Part shown: piece by piece, positions 23,051 through 33,286 of the stretch | How the letters are laid out: each line of letters starts with the position of its first letter | How positions within the stretch are numbered: the first letter of the stretch is position 1 | NCBI GenBank assembly: GCA_018417955.1 | Contig: JACTVC010000011.1 | Coordinates: forward strand, 370,262-434,261 | Length of the DNA stretch: 64,000 nucleotides | Source of the DNA: Laccaria trichodermophora | Lineage: Eukaryota; Basidiomycota; Agaricomycetes; Agaricales; Hydnangiaceae | Direction: 5' to 3' | Notes under the pieces: generated by a model | Database searches by the model: none | Told to the model about the DNA's origin: nothing | The model's input: only the letters and a program-made list of their open reading frames with translations | Translations under genes and position numbers: made by a program

Positions 23051-25145
23051 TTAGTTGATGTTCATAGATTGAGTACGTGTGGCAATATTTTGATACCAAT
23101 CGTCAAAGGGGGGCAAGCTGTCTTCCTCGTCATCGTCGTCGCAAAGGAAAAACTTCGGAGGTTCCACTTGAGTCAGACATTCTGAATCTAGATCGTTTTC
23201 GTTGGAATCATCCATCATCTCCTCGGGCGTTTGGATATAGAAGAAGTCGCTCTGATCGCATAGTGGGGTCTCGGGGAAAGGGGTGCCAGGTGGTGAGGAG
23301 CTCTCCGATAGATCTACCTCGTTTTCGCAATTCGAATCTGAATCTTCGCATGGTGATTGCGGCAGATTGATGTAGTCAACTACTCCGAATCGTGAAGGAA
23401 CGACAAGATATCGGCCAAAACCTCCGTCTTGTGGACTATTTGTAGCATTCCCCCATGTGATCCAGAAGTCTTGAGGAGGAGGGGCGTTGATCATGATGTG
23501 AGGGACGGTGAATGGACTAGGAGAGTCAATGATAAGCACTCCACGATGATGAAAGTTCTGCCGAAGAAGAGGCTATTTTTGGTTTTGTTAGGGCGAGTCG
23601 ATAGGAAAGGTAACAAACATACCTCTGCGGGGTCAACCCATTTAAAAGGCTTCTCGATGGAGGAAAGAAATTCGGGATTGTCATATTTTTGTCGGAACGC
23701 AGTTGCTACACGACTCGCACCGAAAGCCTTGAAGAAGGATGAGTCACACTGGGATAAGGTGGTACTCATCACATCCTTACCGCAGCTTTGAACTGATTCT
23801 TTTGCAGGGCCCTTCTAAGATGAAAGGCGAGGCGTGCTTTACTCGTGGTTTTGATCTATGTTTTGATTAGATTCCGAGAGAATGGAAACACCAAAAAACG
23901 CACCATTCTATCAAACCACGACGTATGTAAGGAGAGCTGCAGGGATGGGCGTTGATTTGGTGATTCGTCAAAGCATGCTTTCGATGAAATCACTGGATTG
24001 TTCAGAGGAAATAAACGCGTCGTCGATACGACAGGTGGTGGGACTGTGAGGCAGCCTAACCACTGGGGATTAACACGGTTCCCCCAATGGATATAGTAGT
24101 CCTCCACGGTTTCCTCCACGGGAGTGATGACGATGTGGGGCGCGTCTGGGTGGGTTGAGTCGAGGATGAGATTGTTCCGAATGCTGTAGTACTCTCGAAG
24201 ATCATTCTAAAGAAAACATTAGCGATCAGTTATCATTCAGGCCTTGACGCATTGATGGTACACTCACATTACGTTGTTCGTAATTGTCTGTTCCGTTGGT
24301 GCCGCTAGTGACGATTGAAGCAGAGACACTGCAGAGCTATAACGAAGGGATTGAGAATATCTTAAGTGCGAGGAAAAGAAGATGCTCACCATATCATGGA
24401 GGGAACGAGAGCCGTTCTCTCGTTCGTCGTCACCCTCGGTTTCTTCACATAAACGCCACACGGGGGCAGACCGTGGCAGGCATGATGTAGTATCGACGTC
24501 CTTTGGCGGCCGCTGTATACCAGAGAAACTGGAATCGGTAATACCGCGACAGACCTCAGCGATACGCGTGATTCCGTCCTGTTGGCACAGAGAGGGTTCA
24601 ACCTAGGCGACGTGAACCTCTGAACCGAAAACCAGACTGGATCATAACGCACCGCGTCTCGTCTAGCTGCTCCTAAACTCCCCTCACCCTCGCGTGTCTG
24701 TAGTAAAACATCTTGGACGTCGTGTGGCAAATTCGGTTGCGTTGGTATAGAGATTTTAGAAAGGGTTTGGCGCGCACACGTGATTGGTGGCATGGTTTTC
24801 GTTTCGAGAATAAGGGACGCGTTCCTACTAACGGCTATTACTTGACCTGCGTTCCGTGGTGTGCTGGGGGTGGGGACTTGTGTTCCCGTACGTGGCGCAG
24901 AAATTGGAGCTGAAGTGTGTAAGGCGTTGCTCGCCGTCTTCGTCTGAGTCGTACTCTTGTTTAGAACAAAAGATAAGTTGTGGGCTTGGTGTGGGCGTTC
25001 GTAGACGGTCTGTTCCCCTAAGTTGGGGATCGCGGAGGCTCACGGTTTGAAGGCTGAACACTTTCACAGGTTGAAATGAATAGGAGATGGAAGTGGTATG
25101 AATCCAAGTCGCAAAACGCGTTCTTTCCTCAGTGGAAATGGCCAT
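23051..25145 (-). CDS. Uncharacterised protein with duplicated WGN motif
   Basis: Not recognised. About eight exons. The N-terminus (MAISTEERTRFATWIHTTSI) is followed by a disordered stretch, then DGITRIAEVCRGITDSSF, WRLCEETEGDD and two copies of one motif: LILDSTHPDAPHIVIT...YYIHWGNR...LTVP (about 24040-24175) and LIIDSPSPFTVPHIMIN...FWITWGNA...LVVPSRFGVVDY (about 23390-23550). Between them lie LAFHLRRALQKNQFKAA and FFKAFGASRVATAFRQKYDN. The C-terminus is acidic (DSECLTQVEPP, CDDDDEEDSLPPFDDWYQNI). The start at 25145 is the first ATG in frame. The N-terminal exon joins near 24830-24900 are uncertain. No known enzyme motif was seen. Confidence 0.6.
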
Positions 25146-25399
25146 GTTGCATTTCACAGCTTTGTGGCCAGTGGCCAGCCTAGTGACTCGTTGTGAAAGT
25201 GATTATCCATTGTGCTCGCATGCCCAGATCTCCTTTCTGCCCGATCATGCGCAATAACAAAAGGCTTTTCGGTTTCATTTCCTTCCACCGTGCATAACAA
25301 CCTTTGTTGAGAAAGACGCGCATTTCAATTGTAATTGGTTTATCAATGTATGAACGAATAATAAAACTAAGCGAAAGGTACACTACAGGCTAGAAACGT

Positions 25400-27026
25400 T
25401 TAGTCCTCCTTTGAGCCCATTTCCATCGATTTTGGATCAAGTTCTCTACCTCGCCTTTCAGACGTTTTGGTAAAATTCGACATTGCATAGTCGGCTCCGG
25501 AAAGCTGGAAAAGAGTTATTTTAAGGCGGGAGACCTGAATACAAAGGTTTGCTCTACTCACCCTCTGCGCGAAATCTCTCAAGAAACTTGGCAAATGGTC
25601 GATGTATGGGGTGAAGTTTGCGAAAAAGGGTAATAGGATAGTTTGCGAATGTTGTTCGTCAAGAGCCGCGATTATTCGTTTCACGACTGCGACAGGCTGC
25701 ACCGATGGGAAGAAAAAATTCCAAATGGAGGAGGAGGGAAAAGTGACCGTTTCAAACATGGATGTATTGATGTGAGCAGGGCAAACAAGGGTGGTGCGAA
25801 TTTTTGGGCATCGGTAGCTGATTGCCAAGGTGTCAGAGTGAGGCGGACAGCGTATAGCTTACAGACGCACCGATTGTCCAGCTCCCATCGTAAAGTGCGG
25901 TTCAAGGAAATGGCTGCAGCTTTGGAAGCATTGTAATCCGCTATTAAATTAAATGACAGTGGATCATAGATCGAGACTGAAATTGTTCATACACATTTGG
26001 GCGCATCCAGTGAAACCCAATACGGACGATACTGTGACCTTTGGACGAGGCTATATTTGTAGAGGTGAATTGGAATAATCAGGAAAGACCTACAATGTGC
26101 CCGGACTTCTTTTCAAGTAAACCAGGAAGGAATGCTTTCAGTATCCAAAAATGTGCAAGGGTATTAACACCAAACGTCCTGTCCAATTTGAGATATGGAA
26201 ATCTCAAAAGAACCAACATACTGTTCGATATCCTCAGGTGCTAGATCTAAAATAAGCTTTCCCTGAACAACGCCGGCGTTGTTTATGAGAATCGTCGGTT
26301 GACCGATCTAGCAAGAAGTAAAACCAGCTGAATGCCGTACCCGTTTCGACTTACCTCGTCAACGACCTTTTTCGCTATTGCCTCAACTTCCTCCCACTTC
26401 GATACATCGCATTTATAGTAAGTAATATTATCTAGAGAAGGATGAGTGGCGAATGAGAACACCAGGCCGTGGACCCACAATTCTCAGTTATAATTGGTTT
26501 TACGTCGAGAACCACAACGGCGACGTTCCTGACCGCCAGGGTATTCGCTAACAATTCTCCAACACCAGATGATCCTGTATAGGGTTAGAGTGTCACAACG
26601 CAGATAATCCCCAGCTCCCACCTCCTGTTATAACCACTATCTGCTCTCCCCAGTCAAGGGTTCCAGGTCCAAAGAGTAGACTGCCCTGGTTGCGATACAA
26701 CCTTGAATACCATTTGACAAACCCTGGCTCCGGTCAGCATGATTATAGTAGACGGGTGGTGAGCGACTCACAAAATACTGATATGGCTACGTAATATGCA
26801 GAACTTAGGAGGACTACTGGATGGGTGACCTCCAAACCCTGGAAAACATAGAAAAGGGGGATGAAGAAGACGAAGAAAGGACCTAGAGCAGAAGGTTATT
26901 GAAACACGAAAGCTGGGCGCAGCTTAGCTCACTGAAAGCGGTGTTGGCCAGCACCTTAACAAAGAGGTCGACATCCAGGTTGTCAAAAACTGGTGAAGCT
27001 TCGTCTCGTCGATCCTCAGCCTGCAT
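25400..27026 (-). CDS. Short-chain dehydrogenase/reductase, SDR16C/RDH-like
   Basis: An NAD(P)-dependent oxidoreductase of the SDR superfamily with a hydrophobic N-terminus (PFFVFFIPLFYVFQGLEV and VVLLSSAYYVAISVFWFVKW), suggesting an ER or lipid-droplet membrane protein. Rossmann motifs follow: VVITGGSSGVGELLA (cofactor loop), ITYYKCDVSKWEEVEAIA, ILINNAGVVQGK, FWILKAFLPGLLEKKSGHIV, TVSSVLGFTG and the catalytic YNASKAAAIS. About nine introns. The C-terminus ends in a charged tail (RRGRELDPKSMEMGSKED). The order of motifs is that of retinol-dehydrogenase-like SDR16C members; the true substrate, probably a lipid or alcohol, is not known. ATG 27026 is used because the longer frame to 27065 begins with TTG. 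Confidence 0.87.
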
Positions 27027-28570
27027 GTGAAAACACGGGAACGAGGAGTCCTTCTTGGGAATCAATTGGCAAGGACTGTCACTGCTCGCACCAAAGTATG
27101 CAGTGGAATAAATGTGATGAAGGTTACAATTGTAGCCTGATCAAGAACACAAGGAAGGACTTGTTTTTCCATCTTCCTGATAAGCCTGGGAAAGCCTAAT
27201 TATAAAGGCATGCCCCTGTGAAGGTAACCTGTGCACAGGTTGCGTCACACCAACACAATATCACATCCCTCTGTTCTCATTCACTCCGGAAGAAGGCTTG
27301 AGTCGTGGGCAACATAAGCGAGGTTTCCCTTAAAGCCCTGTCAGCGGGGAGCAGGACTCTCGGGCTTGCGACATAAAAACTGGCGACTGTTTATCTGGCC
27401 AACAGACGATTGGCCCAAACTTTAGTCCCGCAACAAGTCTTAACACAGTCCTAGGATTGAAATGCCAATATTGCGTAGTATCACAAACCGTGATTGTGAC
27501 CACCTTTCTCTGTCCGACACATTTCGCAGCGCACAAGTCTGATGTGGCTATTTCCTCTTACTTGGGCTTTCTGAGTGACTATCAATTATCGCTGGGTGCG
27601 GATGATCACATTATGTTTATTACACATCGAGGGACTGATTCCATAGTGAATCGGCGATACCTCATTGAAGATGTTATGGCGGAAGGAGTCTGGAGGTTGC
27701 CCGTACTTTTTCTCTTCTTTCTACTTGTGTCAAAGCCACGACGGAAGGAGTGCGCGGCGAAGCGTAGACACTAAGTATACACGGGGGCAGACAACACCTT
27801 GCTCTTGTCTTCCGCGCTCTCGATACATGGCAACTAGGCCGACACTTTCGTCTGAACCTTCGCCCTCGGAACCTTAGTACGTCACATGAAGAGACTCGGA
27901 TTTATGAGAACATGGTATTACTGGCTCAACAGTGTCCATTTTTACAAGGGATAGAAATTAAAATACCACGGGAGGACTTTGGTTTGTTAAACCCGCTGCG
28001 ATGGTCCCACCTCTCTGGTGATCTGTATCTGCATCTGGCGCACATCTGATATTCAGTACCAGGCCAGCTATCGTGAAACCTTGCGGTTGTTCTTCTTGAC
28101 TATGGAAGCCCATTCTTCTGTGATCATGAGGAGCCCAGAAGACCCTTTTCTTTTCAATGCGGGCGTCATTCACATTTATGGCGTCTTTCGCTGTGGGAAG
28201 CTGCTGATAATACATCTAGTAAACATTATTTTGGACCGATTCTTTGCAATCAAATATAAGATGGAACTAACATCGACTCAAGGTCCAATTGTTACAAAAT
28301 GTAAGATAAACCATTGAACTTTTGATGGTGGCCATCTATATATCTAATCGTCTATTGGCCCCAGGGCTCAGAGTGCCAGACAATGAAGCCCGATGAGAGT
28401 AGTCGCTGACTATAAAGTGAAGAGCTAATCTCTGACTTGAGCAGGACAGCGTAACAATTCGGCGGCGCTAGAAGGTAGCCGCTGTTTTTAGAAAGGAAAA
28501 TCAAATTTGTACATTGGCTCTGCAAACAATGAGACTGAATAATTTCCTGAATCCGCGATAGGAAATTTAC
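27027..28570. other. Long intergenic region with palindrome, no gene confirmed
   Basis: Roughly 1.5 kb between the SDR start and the PR-1 3' end. Small frames (27457-27774 plus, 27958-28215 minus, 28018-28317 plus) show no family resemblance. An AT-rich TATA-like box (TTATAATTA on the minus strand, about 27198-27206) and the palindrome at 27226 lie within 220 bases of the SDR start and may belong to its promoter. The rest is unexplained. Confidence 0.4.
27226..27241. repeat. Perfect 16-base palindrome
   Basis: AACCTGTGCACAGGTT reads the same on both strands. It lies 200 bases upstream of the SDR start codon in non-coding DNA, a plausible dimeric transcription-factor site. No second copy was noticed in the window. 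Confidence 0.5.
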
Positions 28571-29164
28571 TTACGGGGCGTCTCCGACGACGTTTCCGGC
28601 GGGGTTGTACAAGCAAACGTAGAGGGTTGCCTTTCCAAGCGAACTATCGAAGATACCATCGCATTTGGAGACGGCGCACCCAAGTTGTGTGGTGGATTTC
28701 CAGACGACCTGGGTAAAGTGGGTGTATGTTGGGTTTGCTGGGTTATAATCCGCTGATTTTGGGTGTTTAGTCGAAAAGAAGTTAGCAAAATGTAATTTCA
28801 TACCAACATCCTGCACAAAGGTGCCCATGGCCGCGGGGATGGAGAAATCTCCCGTCGCCGCCACTATATTTTCGCCATACGGTTTGTTGCTTAAAAGGCC
28901 ATTGGAGTGCCTAAATTGGCACGTATTCGCCCATATCGCCGCTTTCAGCGCAAGCTCGCCGGACCAAGTGAGGGCTGGAGCATTGTGGGCAGCGCGGATA
29001 CTGTTGTGTCCAGCGAGAAAGGCGGCGATGTCCGCAGAGTCGGACACTAAACCCCTAGCGAGTGCATTGTGCTTAGTGAAATGTGGTCGAGGCGCGGCAG
29101 ACGCAAAAAAGTGGGGAAGGAAGCCGAATGAAATAAAGACATGAAAGAGAGTGACGAGGAACAT
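28571..29164 (-). CDS. Secreted PR-1-like CAP/SCP domain protein
   Basis: A secreted protein of the CAP superfamily (fungal Pry type, sterol or fatty-acid binding). The signal peptide MFLVTLFHVFISFGFLPHFF is followed by the SCP domain: FLAGHNSIRAAHNAPALTWS, LALKAAIWANTCQFRHSNG, YGENIVAATGD, then after one intron (about 28745-28793) THFTQVVWKSTTQLGCAVSKC and YVCLYNPAGNVVGDAP. The four CAP signature pieces (HNxxR, GEN, HFTQVVW, CxYxPxGN) are all present. The stop TAA at 28571 overlaps a perfect GTAAGT donor; splicing it to an acceptor near 28490 would extend the C-terminus to a stop at 28352. ATG 29164 is chosen because it gives a clean signal peptide. Confidence 0.86.
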   Translation of the reverse strand: MFLVTLFHVFISFGFLPHFFASAAPRPHFTKHNALARGLVSDSADIAAFLAGHNSIRAAHNAPALTWSGELALKAAIWANTCQFRHSNGLLSNKPYGENIVAATGDFSIPAAMGTFVQDVGMKLHFANFFSTKHPKSADYNPANPTYTHFTQVVWKSTTQLGCAVSKCDGIFDSSLGKATLYVCLYNPAGNVVGDAP

Positions 29165-29618
29165 ATGGAGCAGAAAAGAGCGACAGGGGGCGAGCGCAAG
29201 CAAGCCTACAAGTACAGGACGCAACGATAGTTTGAAGAGACAGGATGGGATGATCTCATGCTCGAATCAACGTGGATATGGCGTTGCTACGATTTGCACA
29301 TGATCTCCATCAGGTCCCGCCAAGAATTGGAAACCGTCACCTTGGGGACTAAAATCCGGTAGACTTTGACAAGCACATGATGACGATTTTTGGCCTGCGG
29401 ATTCAAAGAAGTACATCATCACAGGCACAAGTAGTCACATTGACGAAGTCTCCTAAGGTAGGATCAAGTGTGCGCATAAGAAATTTCTCCTTTAGACGGA
29501 ATAAGGGCATCGAAGAACATGGTCGAGACCTCGAAAACTTGACGCGTTGAAACGAGTGGAGAGTTCAGGTCACATCTCTATAACTCACCGAAGTAAGAGA
29601 AACGAGTCTAAGTTATAT
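29165..29618. other. Promoter region of the PR-1-like gene, nothing else seen
   Basis: About 450 bases holding the 5' side of the PR-1-like gene and the 3' end of the prefoldin transcript. No coding or repeat feature was recognised. Confidence 0.4.
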
Positions 29619-30153
29619 TTAAACAGGCCGAATATTGTATTCGCTTTTGAAGGTATCCAAATCTTTTTCTTTCGTCTTGTATTGCTCCGTTAAACTAGCA
29701 ACGACTTTCCGAATCTGCGGGGAACAAAGTTAGCTATCAAGAAGGGCAACAATGAAAGCGATTACTCACCCCATCGCGATTCGTCTGAAGGGCAGGGACG
29801 ACATCCTTCACTGTACGCTCGACGAGAACCCCGCCGATGAGGCGAAAACATTTGCGATCTGGTTCGTGCGCAAGTGCCTCATCAAGTGTGGTGAGGACGA
29901 GCCTGCAGACCCAAAAACGAGGGTCAGCCACTCAATAGCGGGGGGGATGAAGTGCTTACTCGTGTTCATCTGTTTCCTGTTCTAGCTCTCCAATTTTTCC
30001 TGCCAGGCCTTGCAGCTCATTCTGCATTCGAATGTAATTTTGCTGAATTTCTGGCTGATGCGGTTCGGCCTTGGAACAAAGGAGAGAAACTGAATACTTA
30101 CCCTGGTCAGAAAGCACTGGAGCCTTCGATTTGGATTTCGTTGTTGACGACAT
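29619..30153 (-). CDS. GIM4: Prefoldin subunit 2
   Basis: Prefoldin is a cytosolic hexamer that hands unfolded actin and tubulin to the chaperonin CCT; subunit 2 is a beta type. Four exons give about 120 residues: MSSTTKSKSKAPVLSDQ, then EIQQNYIRMQNELQGLAGKI, ELEQETDEHELVLTTLDEAL, RKCFRLIGGVLVERTVKDVV, and IRKVVASLTEQYKTKEKDL. This is the two coiled coils joined by a beta-hairpin turn expected of the family. Stop TAA is at 29619-29621. It is divergent from the complex I gene NDUFS8, with 181 bases between the start codons. Confidence 0.93.
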
Positions 30154-30334
30154 TGTAGATCGCTAGTAAGATTATGGGTGTGCTTTTGGTGTGCTTTGGG
30201 TGTGCTTTTGGTGTGCTTTGGGTCTGCTTGAGTTAGAGATTGTGATGATGCGATTGGCTGGTGACGTGTGACAGGCGTGATCCTTACTTTTCCGTAATCT
30301 CGCTGTTGCTGGCATCGTTGACGCTGCTGCTTTC
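30154..30334. promoter_or_regulatory. Shared divergent promoter, prefoldin 2 / NDUFS8
   Basis: 181 bases between two start codons. It contains an 11-base tandem repeat (30177-30230), an inverted CCAAT box (GATTGG, about 30252-30257) and TGACGTG at 30262-30268. CCAAT boxes bind the HAP complex, which controls respiratory genes in fungi, so this site suits the complex I gene. Function is inferred. Confidence 0.5.
30177..30230. repeat. Tandem 11-base repeat, nearly five copies
   Basis: Units GGTGTGCTTTT and GGTGTGCTTTG alternate twice (30177-30187, 30188-30198, 30199-30209, 30210-30220), then a fifth, diverged partial unit. It lies just 5' of the prefoldin start codon on its antisense side, inside its promoter or leader. 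Confidence 0.75.
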
Positions 30335-31343
30335 ATGTCCCTCTCTAGAACTCGGCCCTTTGTAGGCCTGCAACCCCGTATATTTGCGTCATTACCACCA
30401 ACTTCGGCTCGCTCTGCTCTTGTCACTCGTCGCCTTCTCTCCAGCTCAACTTGTTCGCGTTCGCAATTCACCTCTCCAGACAAAGAAAGCGGCCTGACTA
30501 GTGGAATTGCTTCTCGTGTTCACCATGCCGAGGAGCTGCCTCGCGAATTTGATAAACATGGCAACGAGATAAATCCATATGCGGATGGTCCTAGTGCGCT
30601 GGACAAAGCGGTTCATCTCTTTTTCTTCACCGAAATTATCCGGGGTACGCGCCAGGCGTCACACATAATAGCGATCGCCGAATTTATCATTTCATATAGG
30701 AATGTGGATTGTGATGGAGAACTTCTTTCGACCGCCCTACACAATTATGTATCCGTTTGAAAAAGGTCCTTTATCTCCTCGATTTCGCGGCGAACATGCT
30801 CTGCGTCGATACCCGAGTGGCGAAGAGCGTTGTATTGGTAAGCATCCGTCCATGCTTCTCGAAACAGTTATCTGAACACTTCGTTATATAGCTTGCAAAC
30901 TTTGTGAGGCCATTTGTCCTGCTCAAGCAATTACAATTGAGAGCGAGGCTCGGTTGGACGGGTCAAGGAAGACCACCAAATACGGTACGTAGTATCGTGA
31001 ACCTACGGGATGTCATATATAACAAAGTTTAGATATTGATATGACTAAATGCATCTATTGCGGCTTTTGTCAGGAGGCATGTCCTGTTGACGCGATCGTA
31101 GAGAGTAGGTCCTTCTGTCTTCCTTTTGAAACTTTGCCAATGTCAAGCAATTTTTAGCGCAAAACCAGGAGTTTTCTACTGAGACTCGTGAAGAGTTACT
31201 GTATAACAAGGAGAAGCTTTTGGCGAACGGTGACAGAGCAGAGGCTGAAATTGCAGCGAACTTGCATGGTGTGTTTTGTTTTTTTTTGTGATAGAAAATG
31301 CGTCTCACACCACCTTGCTACAGCCGACCACGTTTATCGGTGA
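30335..31343 (+). CDS. NDUFS8: NADH:ubiquinone oxidoreductase subunit NDUFS8 (TYKY, 23 kDa)
   Basis: This complex I subunit carries the two 4Fe-4S clusters N6a and N6b that pass electrons towards quinone. The N-terminus is an Arg/Ser-rich mitochondrial presequence ([15 protein letters not shown]). After the first intron the conserved body reads [41 protein letters not shown], then cluster motifs [12 protein letters not shown] and [18 protein letters not shown] and [13 protein letters not shown], ending DHVYR at TGA 31341-31343. All eight cluster cysteines are present. Five introns. A second complex I gene, NDUFA13, lies about 4 kb downstream on the same strand. Confidence 0.95.
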
Positions 31344-31585
31344 CCCATATTCAATTTATGGATTCTGGCCTCCTTGCAAAATAGAGTGACACTACAAGTA
31401 GACTGTAACGTCGCAGATCCTTGTTTACACGTTGTTCATTTTCTATCACTTGCAGCTTCCTGGGATAGTCGCTGATGAACTGAATACTGTAGTGGACGGT
31501 ATGGCGGCAGCGTAACACTCAACGGAGGGCGAGGTACAGTAAACTCTGGCATGTACTTACCTTCACATGAGCGTTACAACCCATT

Positions 31586-32815
31586 TTGTCAAACAGCACC
31601 AAATGTCAGAGAAAAGGCGGAACTCTTCGTTTCACGGTGCATCGTTTCGATAAAAAGCCGAAAAGCGCCAATCCGCCCTGCCTTTGTGCATATTTGGCAG
31701 TGGCTTTGAAGTTTGACTTCACCTCTCAACGAAGTCGGCACACCCCAACGACTTTACTGGGGTCTCACACGAATTGGTTGGCGGGAAGACCAAGCAGGGA
31801 AAAGACGGCAAACTGGTCCGATTTGATGACTGAAACTTCTACAACTAGATATGACACCAGTCAAAAGAAATGTCATTGTTCTCCTATTTCAACTTGATTT
31901 CAACAATGGCGCTACCACCTGTCCCACGGATGCACACCGCGAACACGACCATATTATGACAGGACGTGAGATTGGTGAGCGGTGGCGTTTACATAGTAAT
32001 ATTGTCAGAGACTTCGCTTGCCATTGGCCCGTTTCTTCCATCTGCGCGCAGCGAACCATTAGGCGCGGGACCGCCTTTTGGTTTTCCTTTTCGAGGCAAG
32101 AACTCCTTTACAGCATGCATATATGACTTACATTATTTTGACAGGGCATGAAATGACAGCGGGTCAGTCATCAAGCTGCACAGTCCTAATTTTTGACTTT
32201 GGGCATCACTTTCAATAACGAATGGTTCTGCTGTTGTTCAAATCGGGAACCCACCGAACCAGGGCTCAACTACTTTCTAGTTTGACGGGAAGAAGGTCAC
32301 CAATGCATATCTCGAACGTGTTGTGGACACCAATACGATTGACATTTCCGTGGCTGTAAAATTCAGAATCAGTACTCGAAGAATTGACTCACGTGGCCCA
32401 AAAATCCTTGCGCTTTCAACAGCCTTCTAAAACTTTAAAGGTGTTCTATTAAGATAACGAACCAAGCCAGGATTCGCCTCTTCCTCGCTGGATGCTTTGG
32501 AACTCTATATCATCCGTATTCACTCGACGGTTTGGTCCGCACGTTGTTTAAAAAAAAACATGCAACTGATCCATTACCCGAATCCTTCAATGTTACAGAT
32601 GGAAGAAAAGTATACTACCCCTCTTGGAGTTGTCATAGGGTCAACTCGCCTATCGCGCAACTCCGCCATTGCCTCGGTGTCCACAACGCCGCTGATTTTC
32701 ACGGGCATTTTGGAGCGCTCAATCATGCTTTGGTCAGCTGCATTAAATGGGAAGAGCGGCTGACGTCAATTCCCGTTTGGGGCGGGCCCTTCTACGCCAT
32801 GATTAACCAATGACC
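31586..32815 (+). pseudogene. Decayed or unrecognised gene fragments
   Basis: This otherwise empty stretch shows coding-like pieces in different plus-strand frames. Examples are HPNDFTGVSHELVGGKTKQG near 31740-31800, NGSAVVQIGNPPNQGSTTF followed by an in-frame TAG at about 32279 and then FDGKKVTNAYLERVVDTNTI, and SLDGLVRTLFKKKHATDPLP to a stop near 32812. The pieces cannot be joined into one frame with good splice signals, and at least one internal stop interrupts a good stretch. I cannot name the family. A rapidly evolving intact gene with unusual introns is the alternative. Confidence 0.35.
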
Positions 32816-33286
32816 ATTAGTTTATCGGGATAGTGATGTTTGCGGCTATCGGGAACATATGATAGGAGGGAAAAGCTATGTATACCTTCTCTTGGTACTC
32901 TTGAACCAATTCGTCAACATGGTTCCGCCCGTTAGGCGCTTCATTACAGGGGTTCGAAACGCATCGTTTTCGTCTCTCGGAAAACAAGCGCATTAGGGTA
33001 ACGCTTTGTCCGACTCGCACATATTCCGAGGGACTATCTTCTCAACATAGATTTCGTTTGCCATCTTATTTGCGCTTCTTGAATAAAAGAGTGAATTGGC
33101 AGTCAGCAGACCGCAGTAATCGATGATGCTCTATTTATGATGTTCGGCTTTGACACACCGAGCCGACTTTACCAACAGATACACTACCTGGTACACAGCA
33201 ATCCAACATACAACATGACATCTCTGAGAAGCAGATAGCAAATTAATATTCTCGAGAGCTTGAGAGGGGAAATACCACAAAAGGGT

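Noticed and set aside
24713..25050. Plus-strand frames over the 5' part of the WGN-motif gene
   Set aside because: They are antisense to exons with acidic and basic patterns and contain no recognisable protein.
25150..25157. Longer N-terminus starting at 25157 for the WGN-motif gene
   Set aside because: The codon at 25157 is GTG and the ATG at 25152 is out of frame; ATG 25145 is the first usable start.
27958..28317. Opposing small frames as genes or a transposon remnant
   Set aside because: No domain, no terminal repeats and no splice pattern could be found on either strand.
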